Below, piece after piece: positions 34,261 to 45,834 of a stretch of 64,000 nt of DNA. Below the pieces are notes generated by a model. The model was not told where the DNA came from. It searched no databases and worked only from the letters and a program-made list of their open reading frames with translations. Both the position numbers and the translations under genes were made by a program. Numbering within the stretch: position 1 is the first letter of the stretch; every line of letters starts with the position of its first letter. The stretch covers positions 17,797,001-17,861,000 of the forward strand of contig NW_024466512.1 in the NCBI RefSeq assembly GCF_017591425.1, written 5' to 3'. The stretch comes from Ochotona curzoniae (Eukaryota; Chordata; Mammalia; Lagomorpha; Ochotonidae).

Positions 34261-35617
34261 TATTATACATAAGACTAAGAAGAGTGATTGGTGTGAGCCA
34301 AGAACTCGGAGGCAAAGAGATTAAACCTAATTATCAGAGAAAGCCCATCCAGTAAAATATAAGATAACTCAATTCTAACACCAAATAAAATCAGTGCCTC
34401 AGCTTTCCAGGCGCAATAGTTAAGTTTTGTTTTGTTTTTTACAAACATTTACCATCATAACTATGTTTATAAAACTATATGATCTACTAAAGTACAGATT
34501 AAATGATATAATATCTTGATGTCATATGAGAAATAGTAAAATAAGGAATAAGAGGAAACACTTGCATAATTACATAGTAATAATCGTAGCATGCACTCAC
34601 AAACACACTTATACGGTCAGAAGCCTTTTTATTTGAAATGTTCAGGGAATTAAAGGAGAGCTCATAATGGAAGATAACAGGTTAAACATTAGCCAGCTTA
34701 TTGTGATATAGTAGAAGAAGCAACGCTGGTGCTTTGGTGAATAAGGAAAACAGCAGGATCGATTTTAACGCTGGAAATAAAAAGATAAAAATGGTTTGCA
34801 GGCAAGAGGTGTTCAATAGCATGCAGAATATAGGAAAAGCCTTTGCTCGACTGAATTCCCTCATCCCTTGCATGGTGTTTGCCATTGCTGGCACCCAGCT
34901 GTTCGTTTTCAGTCATATTCTATTCATCATGTAGAGACTAAGTCTCTCCAAATTTCCAAATTCCCCCTTGTTTTGAAGCCAGACATTAGTCATTTTAAAG
35001 TGCAATAGATAATTTGAAGGCTTTGTTGCATGCAAAGGTAAAAGAAAAATTTAGCAACATTTTAAAATATTTTGGACATTTGAATTGATAGTACTGGAAA
35101 TGTGGAAAATTGCTAAAATGAAGAGCTTCAATAAACTCAGCTCATGGCCTAGAATCAAAGGAGTATTGTCATGGGCTGCACTGAAACCCCATGAGAAGTA
35201 ATAACATTAATTAAATAGGATCAGAATCTTGAGATTTGGAACAAAACTTGCCCCATGCCTTTAAAAGTCTCCTCTCTTTTTTCCCTTGCGGGCCTCTCAG
35301 CTGAGGACTCCCTGTCTGATCCCGATACTGAAGGGTTAACTGAAAAATCATTTCCTCTACTTTGATAACATTTTAAAGGAATTTTTTAGTTAGCCTGCAG
35401 TGTGCTTGGCAATTTTGAAAGATATTTACATAACCAAATAAGACCCCTCTTCTTTGATATTTTTCACTTCCTTGAATCTAATTATAAAAATTGAAGATAT
35501 GCGATATTCATAATATGAATAAGCTAATATGACTGTCATCTTTCAGTTTATCTGAATTTTGCTGATACTAATTTGTAATTTTCCTCCTGGCACGTCAGAT
35601 GTTTCTTTGCCAATTAG
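34261..35617. other. unique sequence, no gene seen
   Basis: Three ORFs of 66-72 codons overlap on both strands at 34682-34934. None is recognised, and mutual overlap argues for chance. The rest is AT-rich. Confidence 0.4.
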
Positions 35618-35630
35618 TCTTTCCTTTTTA

Positions 35631-35964
35631 TTTTTTATGAAACATTTATTTATTTTTATTGGGAAGTCAGATTTACAGACAGGAGAGACAGAAATATCTT
35701 CCATCTGCTGATTCACTCTCCAAGTGGTCAGAACAGCCGGAGCTGAGCTGATCTAATCTGAATCCAGGAGCCAGGAGCGTCTGTTGGGTCTCCCATGCAA
35801 GTGCAGGGTCCCAAGGCCTTGGGCCTTCCTTTACTGCTTACTCAGGCCACAAGCAGGGAGCTGGATGGGAAGTGGGCTAACCAGGACACAAACTGGTGCT
35901 CATTCGGAATCCTGGTGGATGCAAGGTGAGGATTTTAGCCACTAGGCTACTGCATGGGGCCCCC
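35631..35964 (-). repeat. C-type SINE, full length, TSD visible
   Basis: Tail, 'gacaggagagacagaaatat', 'cttccatctgctgattcact', 'agccggagctgagctgatct', 'gcagggtcccaaggccttgg', 'aagcagggagctggatggga', 'aactggtgctcattcggaat' and head 'agccactaggctactgcatg'. Target duplication 'tctttccttttta' (35618-35630) and 'tctttcttttta' (35965-35976), with one base lost. Confidence 0.95.
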
Positions 35965-35976
35965 TCTTTCTTTTTA

Positions 35977-37002
35977 AGGAATACTTTTTCCATACTAGTG
36001 GAATAAATAATATAGATATATAGCTAAGTTCCAGTGATGGTCTAAGAGTTGCAAGGATTGAGGACTGATTGGGGAAAAAAAAATAGAAAGAAAAAAGAAG
36101 AAAAAGGTGGTCAGCAGATGGCAGTAAAACATATATGTCTTGAGTGATGCTTGGGCAGGTTCACTTGCAGGGAGAATCTGTGAGGGTGGGAAACGGGCAG
36201 GAGGCTAGGGGCCAGGGCAGGGCTGCCACACAGAAGGGGAAAAGGCAGGAAACTCCTGGGAGAAAGGTAAGGTTGCCATGCGTACATGTGATGTCATCAA
36301 TGCAGGGTAGGGGATCTTGGAGCCAGAGGCTGAAAAGGACAACAGTGAGATGATTTTTTTTCCCCCAAATTGTCTTTCTTTTTTCCTTTATTATTTTTGT
36401 AACTTGAACCAGTTTTATGCATTTCCTGATACAGATTTAAGAGCATACTGATACTTACTACCCCACCCTCCAGTATGAATATTTATAGTGCAGAGTTTAT
36501 CTTAGCTGGGGCTTACTGACACTGGGCACAGTTCCACATCGTGTCCAAAAGAAGCAGGCTTTAAACGACGAATCTGTTATTATGCCTATGTTTTAAACAA
36601 TAGGATGTGTAAAAATTTAGGTTTGGCACCAGGGAGCTTTTGAGCTAACGGATTGCAGCCAGCTGTGAAGAAATAAACAACCTCGGGCCGGTACACAGAG
36701 GCCAATGTTGGCTCTTATACAAAACAGGCAGGCTCAGCAGCAGTGTGAAAAGGCGTGGCTCTGGAATCAGAGTCAGGATTTGATGTTCTTGCTTCATCCG
36801 TTATTATACAGGTGACCCCTGAAGTTCCACTATGATTAAGCAACTTTGCATGTTTGCTGTGAAATAAGGCAATCGTGGTGGCCAGCGTGACACTGAGAGG
36901 AAAATTATATAAACATTGCATGCATAGTATATGTTCTACAGCGTTATTTGTTTCATGATTGTTTCTCATGTTTTTGGGTCTCTCCAAAGCTGAGCACCAT
37001 TT
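35977..37002. other. unique sequence, no gene seen
   Basis: A purine-rich patch at 36070-36110 is followed by a G-rich stretch (36140-36350) that carries a 69-codon ORF (36144-36353) of low-complexity Gly/Arg/Gln composition. A 'gaaaggtaaggt' donor-like word near 36265 is isolated. A 90-codon minus ORF at 36715-36987 is unrecognised. Confidence 0.35.
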
Positions 37003-37332
37003 TTCTAAAGATTTATTTTTATTGAAAAGGGAGATTTACAGAGAGAAGGACAGATTTTATAAAGATCTTCCATCTGCTGTTTCACTCACCAAATGGCAAA
37101 ATGGCTGAATTGAGCCTATCCAAAGCCAGGAGCAAAGAGTTTCTTCTGGGTCTCCCATTCTAGTGTAGCCATTCTAGAGGATGGCTTTGGACCATCCTCT
37201 GATGCTGTCTCAGACCATTATAGCAGGGAGTTGGATGGAAAGCAGAACACACAAGACATGAACTGGTACCCACAAGATATCCTTATGCTTGCAAGCGGAG
37301 AGTTAGCCAACTGAGCCATCATGCCAGTCCTA
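37003..37332 (-). repeat. C-type SINE
   Basis: 'taaagatttatttttattga' tail, 'tttacagagagaaggacaga', 'cttccatctgctgtttcact', 'agcctatccaaagccaggag', 'gggtctcccattctagtgta', 'tatagcagggagttggatgg', 'gaactggtacccacaagata' and head 'agccaactgagccatcatgc'. A short extra segment near 37160-37190 repeats 'agccattctaga'-like words. Confidence 0.93.
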
Positions 37333-38244
37333 CCACGTGGATGACTTCAGTCTCAGGTAGAAGAGCTTCACCCACGAGTTTGCATGCAGATACTTCATTT
37401 GGGGAGGCATCAGTGAACGCATAAGGGGCTTTACATGTCAAAGTACTTGCAGTGCTTTTTCAGGCAGGCACATTTAATTTGTATGAATTTCATTTCGGTG
37501 CTATCTCTGAGAGGGGAGAGGAGTAGAATACGTAAGATGTGTGGGTGCTCCTCTGATTATTCCGCTCAATTTGCATTATGTCCAGGAGTAAGTATGGGCT
37601 GCAAGATGGGAATTTCTCTTTCCTTGACAGTTCTCTCAGTGAACTGAAATCCGATGGGCTCGTTGTGTTTAAAAAAGCATACTATTTTTTTACACAAAAT
37701 TTCCTCCAAAATCAAGATAATCACTTCATCTAGTACTTAACAAAGAAGTCATGAATCAGTTCGAACCTAGAAAGGAAAAAAAATGATATTTCACCATACC
37801 GACATGCTCCCAAAGGATTTTTAAGGGAAGTGATAGCAATATTCAATTTTTGTCTTATGTGCTCACTGTAGACTCTAAATTCATAGGAAAATATAGATGA
37901 GTATGAATGTAGTGTTGTCTTCCCTTCTATATGTGTTGTCTTCCTTGATGATTCTTCTCCATAGCTTTTGGTTACTCCTAGTTTTGACATATTAGAACTG
38001 TCTTGGAGCTAATTCAATTTCAAGGCATGCTTCGATCATTTTTCTGCTAAAGCCTTACTTCTCTGGGATGATATTTGTTAGTTTTAGCTTGAATTCCTTC
38101 GAATCTTTGAATCTGTGTAACCTAGAACACTTTTTTAAAGTCAAAATGTGATACCTTCACTGTTGCCAACCAACCCAAAGACACACACTAGGGGGGATCA
38201 GTGCCCTAGGATTTTGTCGTCTTTGGAGTTAGGGCTGGGATGGA
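37333..38244. other. unique sequence, no gene seen
   Basis: ORFs of 70 and 86 codons (37435-37647, 37730-37990) are not recognised. Confidence 0.4.
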
Positions 38245-38495
38245 TGTTCACAGAGGGTTTTGCAAACCGCACACAGAGGTTTTGAGTTAGATGATTTATG
38301 CAGATATTGTAGACCCTGGGAAGCAACAATGATGCCTCAATGGATTTGCTTCCCATCAGCCATGTCTGAGACCTGCCTTGAGTTCCTGTTGGTCCTGGCA
38401 GAGTCTTGGTTGTGGTCAGTGTTTGAAGAAGCGATCAGGGAGAAAATCGTTTCATCACTAGCTGTCTCTGTTGCCAACAAAATAAACAGTTTTAA
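38245..38495 (+). repeat. older lagomorph SINE, diverged
   Basis: 'gaccctgggaagcaacaatg', 'atgcctcaatggatttgctt', 'gagacctgccttgagttcct', 'gttggtcctggcagagtctt' and 'gttgtggtcagtgtttgaag', then an A-rich end. This follows the middle-to-3' order of the older SINE type. The 85-codon ORF over it (38260-38517) is repeat-derived. Confidence 0.65.
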
Positions 38496-38691
38496 ACATC
38501 CTAGGTATCACAATTAAATTAACTTCTGATATATCAGAGATATCCTATTCGGAAAAGAAAATGAGCTCACCCAATCAAGGTCAAGAGAGAAACATTATGC
38601 TGCAGCATAACTTCACTTGAAATCCAGCCATTGTGGAGAGAATGTGTTTCTCTTTAATTAAAAGGTATTTTTCCTATTAGAATAAAATTTA

Positions 38692-38991
38692 GATATTTAT
38701 TTGATTTTTGTGTTGGAAAGGAGATACAAAGATTTTCCGTCCACTGATTCACTCCCCAAGTGGCTGCAATAGCTGGAGCTGAGCTGATCCAAAGCCAGGA
38801 GTTGGGAGTTTTTTCTGGGTCTCCCATGCAGGTGCAGGGTCCCAAGGCTTTAGGCTGTCCTCAACTGCTTTCTCAGGCCACAGGCAGGGAGCTAGATGGG
38901 AAGTGAAGCAGCTGGGGCATGATCTGGTTTCTATATGGGATCCCGTTGAATACAAGGTGAGCAGTAGTCCCTAGGCTATGGCGCTGATCTC
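38692..38991 (-). repeat. C-type SINE, full length, near-perfect TSD
   Basis: All body segments are present from 'tttccgtccactgattcact' through 'gcagggtcccaaggctttag' and 'ccacaggcagggagctagat' to the head 'ccctaggctatggcgctgat'. Flanked by the 14-bp duplication 'tagaataaaattta' (38678-38691 and 38992-39005). Two minus ORFs (63 and 68 codons) lie inside. Confidence 0.95.
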
Positions 38992-39005
38992 TAGAATAAA
39001 ATTTA

Positions 39006-40169
39006 AACATCCTCTCATTAGCATGTTTTACAGAATTATGAAAAAGGATTTGTTATTACTATACATTGGTCAATTTCTTGAGATCTGAGTATATTTAAAA
39101 TGAATTGTTTTTAAATGAAAAAAAAAGTAAGTGACATACTATGGTATGAGAAAGAATGAGAGAAAAATTAATCAAAGTCAAAATTTAGAGCTAATTATTT
39201 TATTTACTTGGTATAAATATGTGTAGGCATCATGTTAGAAGATCAGGATTTGTGTAAATTCTTTCACTCTCCAAAAATGATTCAGGATATGCTCATTATC
39301 TGAGAGGTGATCACATTATGATCTCAAACAATAGTATGTTCTGATATTTAAAAAATATGTAACTATATTATCTCATCTTTCCAGTTTATATTATACCATA
39401 TAAGCTGTTTTAAGTTTCTGAATATCATCATGAATTACAAGATGCAAAATCTGAGTCATTGAAATAAAATGTAAAAGGCATTCATTTAACTCTTCTTTTT
39501 GAAACCTAAACAATTAATTAATGTGATCAATGAAAAGACACTGTGCTATAGTAACAGGTAAGCATGAGTAAGACATTGAGTATAAAGAAAAAATATATGT
39601 CTAAATAATTTAATAAAAATACAAAACAATATATTTTAAATTTCAGCCCCAAAATGTGTGATACATTTGAGTTGGGTATTTATGAAATTCACTGTATATA
39701 TGACAACTTATGGTTCTTTGACGTGATAGACATTGGAGATGGTTGCTCAGGAGAGAGTAGGAGATTAAGGAAAAAGAAAATTATACACAAAAGAAATGGT
39801 ACTTAAAACATGAAGCCAAAAACTGGGAAAAGTTTACGATATAAAAATCAAACAAGGAAAATTCTGGATAACATTTGTGCTTTAAAAATATTTAGTTTTT
39901 TGAAAGAGAGAGAGTAAGGAGAAGAGGAAAGGGGAACAGAAGGGAGGGGAAAATGAGGGAATGAAGGAAAATTAAGGAAGAACGGTGCAGGTATAAGAAG
40001 AACTTAAACAGCAAGAGAGGGAGTTTTGTCATTTTCTTTGTTTAAGGGATGGGGCATAAATAGGTAGCCAGATGTTTCAGCAATTAATCTTTTACACAAT
40101 GACATATAAACCCTGTTTGAGGCCTGAATCTGCATAATGTAGTTTAGCTTCTTAATAACAAATAAAGGA
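39006..40169. other. unique sequence with one copy of a local duplication
   Basis: AT-rich and without a recognised gene. The segment 39866-39955 ('acatttgtgctttaa' then a purine-rich run to 'aacagaagggagggg') is repeated at 40517-40640. Confidence 0.45.
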
Positions 40170-40440
40170 AGCAGGTGTTCAGTATAGCAGTTGAGATACC
40201 ACTTGGGAGGTCCACATCCCATTTTGGAATGATGGTGTTAGAATCTCTTTCTGTTCCAGCTTCCTGCTAGCAAACACCCTGGGAAGCAATAGGTGATGGT
40301 TCACATTCTGGGTCCCCATTACAGAATGATGTTGAGTTCCATTCATTTGCTTCAATTTGGCCTGTCCCCAGCTGCTCTGATCATTTGGGCAGTGAGCCAG
40401 CCAATAGATTTCTCTCTGTGTTTCTCTTTCAAATAAGTTT
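40170..40440 (+). repeat. older lagomorph SINE
   Basis: Sense copy: 'gttcagtatagcagttgaga', 'tgttccagcttcctgctagc', 'aaacaccctgggaagcaata', 'ggtgatggttcacattctgg', 'ctgtccccagctgctctgat' and 'catttgggcagtgagccagc', CT-rich end. It faces the next SINE tail to tail. Confidence 0.8.
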
Positions 40441-40519
40441 GAAATTCCTTTTGATGTAGATAATCCATCCCTGAAAGATGGAAAAAATGAACAATTCTAA
40501 ACTGTCACCTATTTTAGAA

Positions 40520-40972
40520 AACATTTGTGCTTTAATATACTTAATTATTTGAAAGAGAGAAAGAAAGAGAGAGTAAGGAGAAGGGAGAGGGTAAGGAGAA
40601 GCAAAAAGGAAAAATGGAACAGAAGGGAGGAGAGGGGAAAGGAGAGGGGAGAGGAGAGGGGAGGGGGAGAGGGAGAAGGGGAGGGGAGGGGAAGGAAGGA
40701 GAGGGGAGGAGGAGAGGAGATAGATTTCACTTGTTGATTCAAAACCCAAATGGCTGCCATGCCTGGGTAGGGACCAGGCCAAAGTCGGGAGTTTGGAATT
40801 CCATTTAGTATCTCTCACGGAAGTGCCAGAAGTCCAGGCATTTGTATCCTTAATCCTCTATTTTTCCAGGCACATGAGAATGGAGGTGGATCAGAACTTG
40901 AGCATCTGGGAGTTTTTAATGATACAGAACGTTGGTGTCTAAGCAGTGACTTACTATGTCAAAATGCTAGTT
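40520..40972 (-). repeat. older lagomorph SINE with long polypurine tail
   Basis: Reverse copy: 'cttaattatttgaaagagag' tail, about 150 bp of GA/GGGGA repeat (expanded CT-rich linker), 'caaatggctgccatgcctgg', 'ctcacggaagtgccagaagt', 'gaatggaggtggatcagaac' and head 'cagtgacttactatgtcaaa'. Long Pro/Ser- and Gly/Arg/Glu-rich ORFs on both strands (40429-40818, 40525-40737 and others) are translations of the polypurine tract. Confidence 0.8.
40610..40720 (+). repeat. G-rich polypurine tract
   Basis: Almost pure A/G on the plus strand with at least six runs of three or more G, including 'gaggggagggggagaggg' and 'ggggaggggaggggaagg'. The sequence fits the G-quadruplex pattern and, being homopurine with mirror symmetry, also triplex DNA. 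It is a tail expansion of the host SINE. Confidence 0.9.
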
Positions 40973-43900
40973 TCACAAGTTGCCACATTTCTCACATTTC
41001 CCATAAGCTTTCTTTCACAAAATGGCTGGAAGAGAAAGCCCTCTTCGTTGTTTGATACAGTGAATCGCTGCTGAGAAAAAGCAGAGTTTATTGCCTGTTT
41101 TGTTGTGCTCATTTGAAAGGAACATTCAGTGAGGCTGGAAGATCATTGTGTTTTCAGGGTTTGGGTCTTAGGAGAATGGAAGTAGGCAAGGATAGGAGAA
41201 TAGACAATTGTTGTGTAAGTGGTACAATAATTTCTACCTGGTAGTTTCTTACCCAGAGATGGCTGATACTTTATGTGAATAGAAAAACATTAACTGCTGT
41301 TAGCTAGGAGAGATGGCACTGGTAAGAAGCCACTATCGTTAGCTATCCAGGTTCCTAATAAAAAAGAATGGATGAGGAAATGTAAAAGATATTACAAGCC
41401 TCAATAAAAGACAATTAAACACATTCAGACTTCATGTCAAAAATTAATATGACCAAAGTGTTTTGAATAGTTCTGGCAGGAAAAAGAGCAGGACCATCAA
41501 TTTCAGGCTAAACTAAAGGAACATTTTGCAAGCCAAATATGATACACAGAATTTTAGACTCAAGAGAGATACTATACAAGTGTTTGTTGATGATAATTCT
41601 GAAATGATTTGAAACATACTAGATCAAGCATATGTGTTTTTATTATTAGCATCTCACTTGTAAAATGAAAAGTTTGGAGAGAGCTTAGAAAACTACAAAT
41701 CAAGTGAGAAACCTGGCCAGTTGGCCACCTTTAGAAAGAAAGTTGTATTAAGTACAAGTCATGTCTCTCTGTTGATATACCATCCAAAATATATTTGGAT
41801 GACTGCAGCAGAGTTATGTAGTTATAAGAAATGTGAGTGGTCCATAAATCCTAAATTACTTGCCGTCTGGCCCTTATATAGGGAGAGTTTGCAGAAGCCT
41901 GGACTGCATGTTCTCTGAAGTCAGTTGAAGGAATATAACAAGTTACGTGTAGATTGTCATCCCAGTGGTCTCTGAAAGCAACCGTCTGCTGTGTAATTCG
42001 TTATTGGGAGGCATGAGGTAACTGGAACAGTAATCCTGAAAAACACTGGGTGCAGGGTTTGTGTGTATACATGCACAGTCTTTCAGCAAGTGGCTAGAAG
42101 TCACAGCCTCTTCTAAAGCAAGCTGAATAACCATGCTTCTTCCACTCACTAGGTCCATACAGTTATTGCTCCATTCAGCTTGATTAGTTCTGACTTTATT
42201 AACTTGATGTTTGTCATAAATCAGGCTGACTGAATTTGTATTGTATCCTTATTGGTTTTTCCGTCTTCAAGGATTCCGTTGAAGATGCATAGTAAAAAAA
42301 TTAGCTTTCAAGGAACCATTTAATCTTATAAACTGGATCTCTCTTTAAATATAAATTAATTTGGGGATTACAAAGTTTTCCACCAACATTTTCCTGTTGT
42401 TCTTTTAGTTCTCAAGAACATTTTTGCCTTGAAAACCTCAGTTTTCCTTTGGAGTTAGGGATTTATGGGCCTGTGCTTTGGGTTAAAGACATGGTAGCAT
42501 TTTCCATCCCATAGTGCCCATATTTTTTGAACTTCCTCCCAATAAACACTCCTTCCTTTTTTACTCCTTCCTTTTGAATCTGAGTGGTTGGTGATGTCGG
42601 TCAATTGATTATGGCAGATTTCAGCCTGCATAATGTCCCCTATTTTCATTCATGTGTCCTAACTGGCAGAAGTTCCTTCTTGTCTATAGGTGATGTGGAT
42701 TAATTTGATTGTGGTGATTGTCATGACATGCATACATACATGAAATCATAACTCTGTATTGCTTGCTTGAATCAACATCATTTTTGGTAAACATACATCA
42801 ACTACAGGGAGGATGAGTTATGGCAGAACTAGATGTGATCGCAAAAGGTAATACAGTTTCACTATCTGCTTTGGTTGCTGGGCCATTTGTAGTTGCAGAC
42901 CTGAGCTTAAGGTAAGTCATCTTACAACCCTAGCGTATACATGGTTTGAGACTCTAGTTTTCCTTAGAGTCCAGTCAGCCAAGAAGATTCCCAGTGATTC
43001 CATTTTCCTTTCCTCGAGTTACCATAAGCTCCAAGCCTTTCCTGATGAGTTTACAGAAAAGAAAATCCAGCCTCATAAGGCAATAGATAAATAAATAACA
43101 AAGTGAGTATAGTTTTAAGCCACTAGATGTTCAAGGAGTTTAATCCATAGTGATAAAATTATTCTGGGATCTGAAAATTAATGTAGTAATATGGACAAGT
43201 GGTTGGGGAAGACTAAAAGACTAACTGAAAAGACAATAAAATACCAAAGTCCCAAATCTGTAATGTATAGAGATTTTTAATGAATATTTGCTAAAATGGT
43301 GGGTTATTTCTGATTTTTTCTTTTGTTTGTGGTGACTGCACTATATTCCTTTTAATCTTCTCTATGATACCTGAATACCCAGCCTCCTTACCACACAGAT
43401 ACAAATCATGGATTCAAAATCAAAAAGCTTAAATATGCAATATTGGCTAGTGAGAGATTGGCTAGTGAGACTGATTTATACAATATAAGAAACAGAAAAT
43501 ACAGATAAGATTATTTGCTTGCTTATGTTTTATTCAAATAAACATCTGTCAAGTGTCTACAATAGGTAAAAGCCTCTGATGTAGCCTGAAACTCTCATGT
43601 GAAAAATAGATGCTTTGCCTTTGGTCCAGCAAGGTGGTTGCTGCTGTAGTTTCTGATTTATAACAGTAGCCTCTTCAGTATGGAGTTTGTGATCCATCTT
43701 ACAAGTCCCCAGATCAGACAGATACTTGCAAGCCAATAAGCAATCGCTACATTTCAGAATTGGTACACACTGAACAGTTAGACCCAAGATATTCTTGAAA
43801 GTCTATGCTGCTACTTTTGGCTTATAATTTGACAAGAAGTTGCAGAGTTTATGTGACAAAGACTATGGATAAACAGCCAAGATTCGAATGAGGAGTAAAT

Positions 43901-44690
43901 TGAATAGCTGCTTTTTTTTTTTTAATCCAAGACAGTTCTGTTCAAAGCCACAGCTTTCAAAAAGGTATGGATGAGAACAAATGTGTGTTGGGGCCATCTG
44001 TGCAGGCACATTGATCTGCATTTGAAGCCCTAAAAAAAGAAGTAAGTAAATTATTCTATACCGTAGGATCATAACTTTACTTATATTTTCCTCTTGATGA
44101 CGTTCATAGTAATTTGCTAGGTTGAACTATAGCACACTCAATACGTGATACCATCCTGGTGACATTGGTTCTTGTAGAACTCTACCAGATTGGAATAGGA
44201 TTAGGTAAAGACCTGGAAGAACCTGGACTGAAGCAGCCATTTGTTGACCAAAAACATTGTATCTCTTAATTCTACAGATAATAAATAAATAAAAGAAATA
44301 TTGTATTGGGGGAATGTGATGATAGTTTTTGGTTGAATAAGCACCATGCATAAATATAGAAACTCCATGTGCATATCCCAGTTTCATATTCATGTTATAA
44401 CTGTAAGGAAATACTTTTACTATCCTCACAGGGAAAATAAAGCAACAATTAAAATAGCTTACTCAATGTCAAACCATTTACAAATTTCTGAAGTATGAAA
44501 GTGTAGCTGTTTGAGCTTTTAAATTGATAGATAATTAGTTTGAGTGTAATTATATGCAATTTCAATCTTTAAGCACATAGAATATAATACACATTCAGTT
44601 ACAATATTGAGAAAATGTAGCTGATAAAGAATTAAACTAATAATACTTCTAATATTACCACCTAGAAATGATCATGGTTAAGATTATAAT
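40973..44690. other. unique AT-rich sequence, no gene seen
   Basis: This is 3.7 kb without a SINE. ORFs of 64-100 codons are scattered and unrecognised. The 42640-42790 part ('gtggattaatttgattgtgg' and what follows) may be a degraded L1 3' end, not supportable further. Confidence 0.4.
43442..43471. repeat. 15-bp tandem duplication
   Basis: 'attggctagtgagag' followed by 'attggctagtgagac': two adjacent units differing only at the last base. Confidence 0.95.
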
Positions 44691-44724
44691 GGATTTTTTT
44701 TTCAGTTTTTTTAACTTTTGCTTT

Positions 44725-44855
44725 ATTGGCTCAGCTCCAGCTGTTGTGTCCGCTAGAGGAGTGAATCATTGGACAGAAGATCTTCCTCTCTATCTCTCCT
44801 CCTCTCTGTCTATCTGCCTTTCCAATAAAAATAAAATAAAATCTTCTTTAAAAGA
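44725..44855 (+). repeat. young C-type SINE, 5'-truncated
   Basis: Only the 3' third is present: 'ggctcagctccagctgttgt', 'gtgaatcattggacagaaga', 'tcttcctctctatctctcct', 'ctgcctttccaataaaaata' and A-rich tail. The truncation point is typical of incomplete reverse transcription. The ORF 44668-44865 covers it and is not a gene. Confidence 0.92.
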
Positions 44856-45062
44856 ATGCAAATGACAAAAAAGGAGTACATGATGGGAGATGTAGGGAGG
44901 AAACAGTGAGAGAAGAGTGGCTGACCATATCAGTCTTGGGACTTCTGACTTTTTCAAGTTTAAATGGCCTTTAGTAATCCATCTCTCTCTGTGAGCTTCT
45001 TTCTTTAATCTCTGCACTACAGCTTCGTTGAAGATTGTGTGCATATTAGAAAAATTAGTGTG

Positions 45063-45385
45063 TTGGGGCCAGCATTGTGATAGAGCAGATTACATCTACC
45101 TCTGTGGCAGCCTGTATGAAAGCTGGCTCAAGTCCTGGGGGTGCTCCATGTCTGATCTACGTCCTGGCTGATGCACCATGGAAGGCAGCAGAGCATGGGC
45201 TAAGTCCTTCCGCCTCTCACGCTGTTATGGGAAGCTCCATTAGAGTCCCATGCGCCTGGCTCCGTACTGGCACAGAACTTGTGTTGCTGACAATTTGGAG
45301 AATTAATTAGTGCATAGCAAGTCTCCCTCTTCCTATCTCTTTTTCTCTTAGTGTCTCTGTCTCTCATATAGATAAATCTTTTCAA
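45063..45385 (+). repeat. older lagomorph SINE
   Basis: 'ttggggccagcattgtgata', 'gatgcaccatggaaggcagc', 'agagcatgggctaagtcctt', 'atgcgcctggctccgtactg' and 'gttgctgacaatttggagaa', CT-rich linker and 'agataaatcttttcaag' end. The ORFs on both strands (77 and 92 codons) derive from it. Confidence 0.75.
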
Positions 45386-45593
45386 GATGTTGGTGTTGTA
45401 CTTAACAGCACAGAGTGATTTTAGGATATACCATAACATCACTGTCTCCGTCATCATGGTTGTCATCGCTGTCATCATGATCTAATATCTTATGAGTTCT
45501 TAATCCTGCTGGTTCTTTAGAGTTAATGTAACACTTGTCATTTAATCCCAAACATTAATATAGGAACATTTTGTGACTTATGATGTAGGTATT
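45386..45593. other. short unique interval
   Basis: A small run of imperfect 'tcatcatgg/tgtcatcgct' repeats (about 45430-45480) and otherwise unique sequence. Confidence 0.4.
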
Positions 45594-45770
45594 TGTGTGT
45601 GTGTGAGAGAGAGAGAGAGAGATTGAGATGAACTGACTGAGGAAACTGAAGGTCCATCACTCAGAATGTCCACAGCAGCCAGCCAAGGTTAGCCCAGGCT
45701 GAAGCCAGGAGCCAGGATCACTATATTGCTATCCCACTATGGGTGACCAGAAAGCACAGATAATATCAAA
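45594..45770 (-). repeat. SINE fragment with (GT)n(GA)n tail
   Basis: After (GT)n and (GA)n at 45594-45622 come 'tccatcactcagaatgtcca', 'cagcagccagccaaggttag' and 'aggctgaagccaggagccag', then the match fades. The head is missing. Confidence 0.65.
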
Positions 45771-45794
45771 CCCTTTATCTACTATGTTTGCTTC

Positions 45795-45796
<2 letters not shown>

Positions 45797-45832
<36 letters not shown>
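45797..45832. repeat. (CA)n microsatellite
   Basis: 18 uninterrupted CA units; probably length-polymorphic. Confidence 0.98.

Positions 45833-45834
<2 letters not shown>

Noticed and set aside
34682..34934. Three overlapping ORFs
   Set aside because: Both strands open over the same interval, as chance often gives; no family resemblance.
36140..36355. G-rich segment with donor-like 'aaggtaaggt', possible exon
   Set aside because: Composition is low-complexity and there is no matching acceptor or recognisable product.
40429..40818. Overlapping long ORFs rich in Pro/Ser/Leu (minus) and Gly/Arg/Glu (plus)
   Set aside because: They translate a polypurine tract in a SINE tail.
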